A stretch of DNA of 16,615 bases, taken from Verrucomicrobiota bacterium (GTDB lineage: Bacteria; Verrucomicrobiota; Verrucomicrobiia; Chthoniobacterales; UBA10450). The position numbers and the translations under genes are program-made. The stretch is taken from contig QHQU01000215.1 in NCBI GenBank assembly GCA_003219925.1, forward strand, positions 1-16,615, written 5' to 3'. Shown piece by piece: positions 6,836 through 12,670 of the stretch (position 1 is its first letter; each line of letters starts with the position of its first letter). The notes under the pieces were generated by a model. It made no database searches and was not told the origin of the DNA. It worked only from the letters and a program-made list of their open reading frames with translations.

Positions 6836-9076
6836 CTAGTCGGTGATTTCATAGACGGTGTCGTCGAGCGAGAGCAGGACGTTTTGGCCAAGCGCCATCC
6901 ATGGCGCGGCCTCGGGATGTTTTTTGAGAAGATCGAAATAGGCCTCGGAGTTGAACTGAATGCGTTCCCGCCTGGTCGCGTTTTGCGCCTTCGCATCAAC
7001 CCATTGCTTGCCGTTTTGGAAAAAGGCGCGGCCATTCACGAATTTTGATTGCTGAGTGTACCGGGTGAGGCGATCCGACTCCGCTCGCGCAGCCGGAGCG
7101 CTGAGCGCAAATCCGCGCAGCGATTCCTCCGCCCCGGCATAGATCGAGACCGCCGATTGATCGGCGAACTTAAATGCATTCTGACTACGCGCGTTTGCCA
7201 CCGCGTCGTCGCCATCCTTTTTCTCCTTGAATCCGTCCCACGCTTTTGCGACCCCAGCTCGCGCTGCGCTATCCGCGCTCATGCTTTGCATCGAACGCTC
7301 CGTCATTGGCACTCGCCGCCGATCTTCGTCTTCGACGATTAAGTAGGCCGTGTAGGGGGTCACTATCCCAAATCGCCGCGCCAAATCGGTCGCTTCATCG
7401 CGCAGCTCGCTGGTTTCTCCGTGAATTCGAATTTCATCGAGCAAAAATCCAACACGTCGCGTCGCCCAAAGCCGCGCCACATAATCGTTGGAAGAATCAT
7501 TGAATTTTACCTTGTAGTTGAATGTTTGTTCGCGGCCGTTGGCCATGCCGGTAAGTTTTGCTTCTACTTCGCCGGAGCCGGTGTAGCGGCCGGTTACGAC
7601 AAGTTGATCGCCTTTGAACAAGTCCGGTAATTGCGCCGGATACAATTTACTAGTGCGAACGCCGCCACCGAATTCCAAACGCACATTCGTCAGGACCGGT
7701 TCTTTGATCCGGGTATAGAAACTCGAAACTTTTACCTCGAGATCTTCGTTCGCCAGCACGTATTGGCTGAAGGCACGCGTTCCCTCGGCGATTTGATCGA
7801 GTAGCTGCGTGTTTACGTCCGATCCAATGCCAAACGAAAAGATGCGCGCGTCACCGGCTTTTTTGACCTCAGCCACGATCTCGTCCGAATTCCGCGTTCC
7901 CGCGGTCGGCAATCCATCCGTTAGAAAAATAATGACGAATGGCCGGTCGGTTTTTTCCGTGCGCGCTTTGAGTGCGCTTTGCAACGCATCCGAAATAGCG
8001 GTGCCGCCAATCGGTTTTAAGTCGGCAATGAAATTCGAAGCACGCTTGCGATGTTCCGAATCGGCATCAACCAGTTTGCCGAAAAGCGGTTCCGCTTCGG
8101 TGGAAAACCGCACGATCTCGAAACGATCTTCGCCGTTTAAATTCTCGACGCAGAATTCGAGCGCCTTCTTCGCTTGTTGCAATTTCGCGCCCGCCATCGA
8201 GCCCGAGGTATCGACCACAAAGACCACATCCTTCGGAGCGGGCTTGGTTTCTTTCGCCACCGTCGGCGCCGCCAGGATCAGGAAATAACCATCTTCCCCA
8301 GCAGGCTTGTGCGTGATCAAACTCAGGCCGACATCACGCGCTTCCGAGTTATAAACGAGCTGGAAATCCGTCTCGGGTTTTTCATCCTTCGATTCATAAC
8401 CAATCACGGCGCGATTAGCGCCGTCCCGTTTGATTTCGACCTTGTGACTTGGCGAATAAATCGAAGCGAGTGGTTGCTCCGATTTCACTTCTACTTTTAC
8501 GCTCAAGCTCTTGATCGGCTGCGCGGAAAATTTCTCCGTGCTCAACGGGTAACTGTAGGTCACGGTGCCGGCGTCCGAACGCAGTAATTCGCTGTAGGAA
8601 ATTTTGATCGGCTTGCGGCTCCGCGGTTCGATCGGGAAAATGCGAACCTTAAAGAGATCACGTCCGGCATATTCCAGCAGTGCGGGATCGCGCATTTTGC
8701 GCACGATCTCCTCGTAAATTTGGCGCGCCTTTTCCGCGGGCAACAATTCGGCGTCCACCATTTTCCCCCCGATCTCCATGCTGAACTTGTCGATGTGCGC
8801 GCCTTTCGGCACTGGAAACATGTAGGTACCTTCCAGTCGCTGATCGTTCGGGTTGTAGAACTCCTGATCGATCGAAGTAACTGCTACCTGGCTATCGATT
8901 TTGACCTCGACGTGGTGGCTGGTCACCTCCAGCGGCGCAAAGGGGAAATGCCCGGGCCGCACCAGAAACGGCCGTTCCACCACGATGAAGCCATCCGCGC
9001 GCGCATCGGAAAGCATCCCGAACAAACCGGCTGCGAGAATCAGGAGCGAGCTTTTCATTGCCCTGTTAGTCGGCAT
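6836..9076 (-). CDS. Exported VIT domain plus von Willebrand A domain protein (inter-alpha-trypsin inhibitor heavy chain-like)
   Basis: 746 residues from ATG at 9076; an in-frame ATG at 9058 (MKSSLLIL) is an equally fair start. Both give a signal peptide ending around ARA-DG (residue 28). The VIT domain covers about 43-172 (the VTSIDQEFYNPNDQRLEGTY region and the KARQIYEE segment). The vWA domain covers about 282-450 with a complete MIDAS: DTSGS at 289-293, Thr359 in GGTAI and Asp387 in LTDG. FGIVTPYTAYLIVEDE (about residue 580 onward) and a C-terminal block ending in ALGQNVLLSLDDTVYEI are recurrent in bacterial proteins of this architecture. The domains indicate a secreted or envelope protein that binds ligands through a metal ion. 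It is probably the first gene of a two-gene unit with the next vWA gene, and it diverges from an ECF sigma factor gene, which may control it. Confidence 0.92.
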   Translation of the reverse strand: MPTNRAMKSSLLILAAGLFGMLSDARADGFIVVERPFLVRPGHFPFAPLEVTSHHVEVKIDSQVAVTSIDQEFYNPNDQRLEGTYMFPVPKGAHIDKFSMEIGGKMVDAELLPAEKARQIYEEIVRKMRDPALLEYAGRDLFKVRIFPIEPRSRKPIKISYSELLRSDAGTVTYSYPLSTEKFSAQPIKSLSVKVEVKSEQPLASIYSPSHKVEIKRDGANRAVIGYESKDEKPETDFQLVYNSEARDVGLSLITHKPAGEDGYFLILAAPTVAKETKPAPKDVVFVVDTSGSMAGAKLQQAKKALEFCVENLNGEDRFEIVRFSTEAEPLFGKLVDADSEHRKRASNFIADLKPIGGTAISDALQSALKARTEKTDRPFVIIFLTDGLPTAGTRNSDEIVAEVKKAGDARIFSFGIGSDVNTQLLDQIAEGTRAFSQYVLANEDLEVKVSSFYTRIKEPVLTNVRLEFGGGVRTSKLYPAQLPDLFKGDQLVVTGRYTGSGEVEAKLTGMANGREQTFNYKVKFNDSSNDYVARLWATRRVGFLLDEIRIHGETSELRDEATDLARRFGIVTPYTAYLIVEDEDRRRVPMTERSMQSMSADSAARAGVAKAWDGFKEKKDGDDAVANARSQNAFKFADQSAVSIYAGAEESLRGFALSAPAARAESDRLTRYTQQSKFVNGRAFFQNGKQWVDAKAQNATRRERIQFNSEAYFDLLKKHPEAAPWMALGQNVLLSLDDTVYEITD

Positions 9077-9467
9077 CCCCGCGAAAATGCTCCCGCTTTT
9101 TTTCTGAACCGGAGAGAAACTGGACAGGTCAGAGGCGGTGGGAATCGCAAGCGCCGACTAGTACCGCCGCAATCTTGTTTTTCTGCGAAGATCTTTCATG
9201 AAGCGAAACCGACCCGCGCGCTCTTGGGGCCTCGATGGGCGCATTTTGTCATGTCGAGCGAAAGTCGAGACATCTCTTGTCATTCCTCTACAAAAAAATT
9301 AGAGATTCCTCGACTGCGCTCGGAATGACAAAATGGCCGCTAACCCGAGATGAATGTCTCTCGTGCCGCGGCTTCGCCGCTCTCAGTATCGAATGCCAGA
9401 AATTAGAATGCTGTCTGACCGATACGGCCCTACATTCATTGTGTTAAATTGGTAAAGCCGATCTAGA
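9077..9467. other. 391-bp divergent intergenic region between the VIT/vWA gene and the ECF sigma gene
   Basis: No convincing gene is present; the short frames here run through repeat sequence. It holds a long imperfect palindrome (9242-9335) and a small hairpin, gcggc/gccgc with a ttc loop (9368-9380), whose thirteen bases recur at 15392-15404. Both flanking genes must have their promoters here, but I cannot identify a confident -35/-10 pair or an ECF-type promoter by eye. Confidence 0.7.
9242..9335. repeat. Long imperfect palindrome with 11-bp perfect ends
   Basis: The ends cattttgtcat (9242-9252) and atgacaaaatg (9325-9335) are perfect complements. The interior continues as an imperfect match: the left arm reads gtcgagcgaaagtcgagac and the right arm, in reverse complement, tccgagcgcagtcgagga; both continue into atctc. 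The sequence type (tcgactgcgctcggaatgaca) resembles intergenic repeats that I recall from several bacterial phyla; this recollection needs a database check. It lies in the divergent region upstream of both the sigma factor and the VIT/vWA gene. Confidence 0.78.
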
Positions 9468-10103
9468 ATGAGCGAACCTCAAGTTGTTGTCTCTGATCCG
9501 GGAAAGGTCGATGCTGACTTGATTGTTCGCTGCCGGAGGGGTGACGCCGGCGCGTGGGATGCGTTGTTCGACAAGTATTATCCGGTGGCGGCGCGCTTCG
9601 TTTTCCAGTTGTCCGCCGACTTCAGTCACGAAGACACGGAAGAAATCTGCCAGGAGACCTTCCTCGCCGTGGTGCGAAACCTGGCATCATTTCAAGGCAA
9701 GAGTTCTTTTCAAACGTGGTTATTGCGCGTGGCCGCGAACAAGGCGCTGGATTTTCGCGGAAAAAGTCGGGCCGAGAAACGCGGTGGCAGCATGGTTCAC
9801 TTCTCGCTCGATGGCGCGCATGAACAGGACAAAATCGATCCGCGATCACAATGTCCCGGACCGGACACCGTGCTGATAAATGCCGAAACTTCTCGTCTTA
9901 TTCGGCAAAGCCTCGATCAGCTGGAGGATCCTTGCCGGGAAATCATCGAGCTGCGTTACTATGGCGAGCTGAGCTACGGCGAAATCGCAGCCGAGTTGCG
10001 CTTGAATCCGAAAACGGTCAGCTCGCGCTTAAGCAAGTGTCTTGATCGCCTCTGCGTCATCGCAAAAAAAATCTTTCCATCAGAACGTTTATTTACCGTC
10101 TAA
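9468..10103 (+). CDS. ECF-type RNA polymerase sigma factor
   Basis: 211 residues, the usual length for the group. Region 2 spans about 33-103: LFDKYYPVAARFVF, then HEDTEEICQETFLAVVRN (the -10 binding helix) and FQTWLLRVAANKALDFRGK. Region 4 spans about 142-198: LDQLEDPCREIIELRYYGELSYGEIAAEL, followed by the helix-turn-helix end NPKTVSSRLSKCLDRL. There is no region 1 or 3, as expected for ECF factors. It should direct RNA polymerase to a small set of promoters, probably including its own and perhaps that of the divergent VIT/vWA gene. The next gene starts 11 bp after its stop and encodes a membrane protein, the usual position of an anti-sigma factor. No good ribosome binding site precedes the ATG. 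The ECF subgroup cannot be assigned by eye. Confidence 0.95.
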   Translation: MSEPQVVVSDPGKVDADLIVRCRRGDAGAWDALFDKYYPVAARFVFQLSADFSHEDTEEICQETFLAVVRNLASFQGKSSFQTWLLRVAANKALDFRGKSRAEKRGGSMVHFSLDGAHEQDKIDPRSQCPGPDTVLINAETSRLIRQSLDQLEDPCREIIELRYYGELSYGEIAAELRLNPKTVSSRLSKCLDRLCVIAKKIFPSERLFTV

Positions 10104-10114
10104 CTTGAGAAGTC

Positions 10115-11230
10115 ATGCCGCTGGAACCGAAAAAGCCCATTGACGAGCTGCTGGAAACCTCCGCCAAGGCCCGCCGCGCCGCGTTCGGGACCGACCCGAA
10201 AATGCCGAATCCGATGCGGACGCAGCTCCATCATGAGATTTCACGTTTGGCCCGAAAGGACGAATGCGAGTCGCGCTGGCGCGCATTTGGAATTTCATGG
10301 CCGCGGCTCATGACCGCCACGGCTTTGGCTCTGATTCTCGTTAGCGCTTCCGCCATTTGGTGGTGGCGAGAACACCAGTCAGCCGGAGGCGAAACTATGA
10401 AGCTGGCGATGCAACAGCCGATGGCTCCGGCAAGCGAAGCCGCCGCACCGGAAAAAGTATTCGAACAAGGTGTCGCTGCTGCGGGTGCTCGGTCTGGTGA
10501 AGGCTTCGCCGAGAACAAGACTGGCGCGGTGCAGTCCGCTAATCAGCCCAAAGTTGCGGATACGCTGAGTAGGCTCGCGGAGGCGGCGGTTACGCCACCC
10601 CCGCTCGCGCCGGCGACAAAGGATTCTATCAACGCCGGCGAAAAGACAACTGGATCGCTCCCATCCGATATCTCGTTAGCCGCTAAGGAAACTAACCAGT
10701 CGGCGCCAGCAGCGGCGCCATTGGCACAAAACCGGCAGACGACCAACTTCCGCCAGCAATTTTCGAAGAATGCTTCCGATCAAGCCTTTCGCAGTAAACC
10801 CAAACAGACACTCAACATTTTGAACGAGTTTCAGGTGGAGCAAACGGATCGCGAAATTCGGGTGGTTGATGGAGATGGCTCCACTTATTCGGGCAGGCTC
10901 GAACCGTTGGCCAAGAACGATCCGCGCAGCATCTTCAACCAGAAGCGAAACGATGCAGCGCCGTCATCGCGCGCACCCGCCAGCTTTGATGGCAAAGCGC
11001 AGGCGGCCAACGCCGAGTTCTATTTTCGTGCCACTGGATACAACAGCAGTTTGAAGAAGCGCGTTGTCTTCGAGGGCAACTACATCGCTTCGTCAGCGGC
11101 CGCGCAAAAGAAAGCGGCCGAAGCCAAAGCCGAGGAACGAGACGAACAAACTCGAGCTCGAATCACGGGCACCGCGAAAATTCCCGGTGAGTCGCCCCTT
11201 CAAATCGATGCCATCGCGGTGGCCAAGTAA
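10115..11230 (+). CDS. Single-pass membrane protein following the ECF sigma gene; possible anti-sigma factor or sensor, function unknown
   Basis: 371 residues; ATG 11 bp after the sigma stop, preceded by a weak gagaag site. Layout: a charged cytoplasmic part (1-62) with KARRAAFGTDPKMPNPMR, one membrane helix at about 64-84 (MTATALALILVSASAIWWW) followed by Arg, then a low-complexity Ala/Pro/Gln-rich linker (about 90-230). A structured C-terminal region (233-371) contains LNILNEFQVEQTDREIRVV, DGDGSTYSG (252-260), FYFRATGYNSSLKKRVVFEG and a final RITGTAKIPGESPLQIDAIAV, with an alternating pattern suggesting beta strands. There is no zinc-binding HxxxCxxC motif of the common anti-sigma group; the single cysteine at 51 is not in such a context. 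Position and topology fit an anti-sigma or signal-receiving partner, but no known family is recognised. The linker could span the periplasm. Confidence 0.72.
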   Translation: MPLEPKKPIDELLETSAKARRAAFGTDPKMPNPMRTQLHHEISRLARKDECESRWRAFGISWPRLMTATALALILVSASAIWWWREHQSAGGETMKLAMQQPMAPASEAAAPEKVFEQGVAAAGARSGEGFAENKTGAVQSANQPKVADTLSRLAEAAVTPPPLAPATKDSINAGEKTTGSLPSDISLAAKETNQSAPAAAPLAQNRQTTNFRQQFSKNASDQAFRSKPKQTLNILNEFQVEQTDREIRVVDGDGSTYSGRLEPLAKNDPRSIFNQKRNDAAPSSRAPASFDGKAQAANAEFYFRATGYNSSLKKRVVFEGNYIASSAAAQKKAAEAKAEERDEQTRARITGTAKIPGESPLQIDAIAVAK

Positions 11231-11292
11231 CTTTGCGGGATTCCATGCGCTTTCCACTTCTTCTTCCTCTTCGTCTCCCCTTCCTCTTGTCG

Positions 11293-11407
11293 GGCAAGCG
11301 CGTCGCTTGCCAACCTAATGTAGTGGGCGACTTGGAAGTCGCCCCTTTCAGTTAGAGGTCGGCCTGCGGGACGGCGGGTGTAAGGAACACAGGTCTAGAG
11401 ACCTGTG
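11293..11407. repeat. Row of three perfect hairpins between convergent genes
   Basis: ggcaagcg/cgcttgcc (11293-11300, 11304-11311; 3-nt loop), gggcgactt/aagtcgccc (11325-11333, 11336-11344) and cacaggtct/agacctgtg (11388-11396, 11399-11407) are all perfect. They fill the gap between the membrane protein stop (11230) and the methyltransferase stop (11412); the last hairpin lies four bases beyond the methyltransferase stop codon. They could end transcription from either side. Their look, short sequence-distinct stems in a row, suggests repeat-element remnants. None has a clean U-tract. Confidence 0.75.
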
Positions 11408-11411
11408 CGGT

Positions 11412-12590
11412 TCAAAGCCCGAGCGCGGCGGCAGGGTCACGCGCGAAATGGAATCCGCTTAGCGTTTCGCGAAAATCTTTGCCCAGGGCAAGCGCTTGAA
11501 AATTTCGGCCAAGAATTTCCGGATGCAGCAAAGTTTGCAGGGCGCGTTTTTCAGCAGCGTCAAAGTCGGCCTCTGGAAAAGATTTAGAAATGATTCCGGT
11601 AAGAAAATGGTGCTGGTCGGTAAAACCGATTGGAGTGGCACCCGACGATTGGGCTACTTCGGCAAGAGTAGTCCACTCGACGTGCGCGGAAATATCGGCC
11701 AGCCCAATCTGCTGAAAAGGCGAGGATAGCTTTTTCTGGTTCGCCCGGACCCGGAGTGAACCCTGGCTGCGATGAAGCGAGTAGAACTCCGTGCGCGAAA
11801 AGCCGTAATCGATTGTAAGAATGATGCCACGCGAAAGTTTGGCGGCGATCTCGCTCATTAGTTTAGGCGCAGCCAAATTCACTTCCGTTTCGAAGCCAGC
11901 CGGGAAAAATCCGAGACGATCAAGCTGCAAGTTGAAACGGCTAACGTTCGCGCTGGTAAATATGAAACGAGCGCCGGGACAGCGGAGTTTAACTCCGCTG
12001 GGCGCACCGGCTGAAAGCCCGTGTTCCAGGGTAACGAATTTTTCGTTCCAAACCGTGGCACCGTTCGCGACTCCGCCAGAAACGATGAGATGCACCGGCA
12101 AGGAATCGAACAGTTCGTTGGAAAAATGAATTCCGACGAAGGGTGCGATTTCGTCAACCGAGGCAACCCAGGAAGTTTTTTCGGCGAACTCGCGCAGATT
12201 TTTTTGCTGTCGCTCCCGCCAAATCGGAAACGGCTCGATCATGCAATAGGAAGTTGCGGCAAAACAATCGCCGGCCGATCGCCGCAGCGCACTCAGCGCA
12301 TCAGCTGCAAAAACGCCATCATGCGCACCTTGCTCCACGATCTTGAAATCGCGCGGCCGCCCGAGCTTCTCCCAGATTTCGGCAAACTGGGACGCGAGCA
12401 ATCTTCCGAAGAGCGATCCAACACTGACGTTGGTAAAAAAATCGCCGCGCCGGCCAATGTTGGCCCGCCCACTCGCGTAATACCCTCGGTCGGGGTGATA
12501 AAGCGCCAGCTCCATGAAGCGAGCGAAGGAGATCGGGCCATTCGCGCCAATCTCATTACGGATAATCTCGACTAGGTCGGAGTTCGCCAC
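11412..12590 (-). CDS. SAM-dependent methyltransferase, MidA / COG1565 family
   Basis: 392 residues from a GTG start at 12590. The N-terminus is typical of the family: NEIGANGPISFARFMELALYHP and GYYASGR, then GDFFTNVSVGSLFGRLLASQFAEIW. The SAM-binding loop is at about 83-92 (KIVEQGAHDG), later blocks are HFSNELFDSLPVH (155-167), FETEVNLAA (233-241) and ILTIDYGF. The mitochondrial relative NDUFAF7 methylates an arginine of a complex I subunit; the bacterial substrate is not established. Residues 187-207 are encoded by a hairpin-bearing stretch (11971-12030) that looks like an in-frame repeat insertion, in a loop between conserved blocks, and the frame is kept. The family normally reads T-A-P-E-I-S where this protein has T-N-V-S-V-G. 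It diverges from the PBP gene with an 80-bp gap and no clear ribosome binding site. Confidence 0.9.
   Translation of the reverse strand: MANSDLVEIIRNEIGANGPISFARFMELALYHPDRGYYASGRANIGRRGDFFTNVSVGSLFGRLLASQFAEIWEKLGRPRDFKIVEQGAHDGVFAADALSALRRSAGDCFAATSYCMIEPFPIWRERQQKNLREFAEKTSWVASVDEIAPFVGIHFSNELFDSLPVHLIVSGGVANGATVWNEKFVTLEHGLSAGAPSGVKLRCPGARFIFTSANVSRFNLQLDRLGFFPAGFETEVNLAAPKLMSEIAAKLSRGIILTIDYGFSRTEFYSLHRSQGSLRVRANQKKLSSPFQQIGLADISAHVEWTTLAEVAQSSGATPIGFTDQHHFLTGIISKSFPEADFDAAEKRALQTLLHPEILGRNFQALALGKDFRETLSGFHFARDPAAALGL
11971..12025. repeat. Hairpin repeat inside the methyltransferase gene
   Basis: cagcggagtt (11980-11989) and aactccgctg (11991-12000) form a perfect 10-bp stem around one base. 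gcgcc (11971-11975) and ggcgc (12001-12005) flank it, and ggct/agcc (12009-12012, 12016-12019) follows. Stems of this kind are otherwise found in the gaps of this window. The stretch is coding (residues about 187-207) and keeps the frame. Confidence 0.65.
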
Positions 12591-12670
12591 GGGTCTTTGG
12601 TGTTTGGATTTTCGGGAGAATTGCGCCTAAGTTTTCCCTCCAAGTCTAATCCTCTTTTCTACCTGCCCGC

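Noticed and set aside
6703..7035. 111-codon N-terminal extension of the second vWA gene
   Set aside because: It overlaps the end of the VIT/vWA gene and crosses a repeat; the signal peptide starts at 6702.
8720..9328. Plus-strand open frame of 202 codons over the VIT/vWA start region
   Set aside because: Antisense to a well-supported gene and running into a repeat; its His/Arg-rich product has no recognisable pattern.
9400..9467. Possible promoter upstream of the sigma gene (ctgacc ... tgttaaat)
   Set aside because: The spacing is too long and both boxes match poorly; no ECF-type motif is clear either.
12591..12670. Possible -35/-10 pair (ttggat ... taagtt) in the gap between methyltransferase and PBP genes
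   Set aside because: Too few matches to the consensus to separate it from chance.
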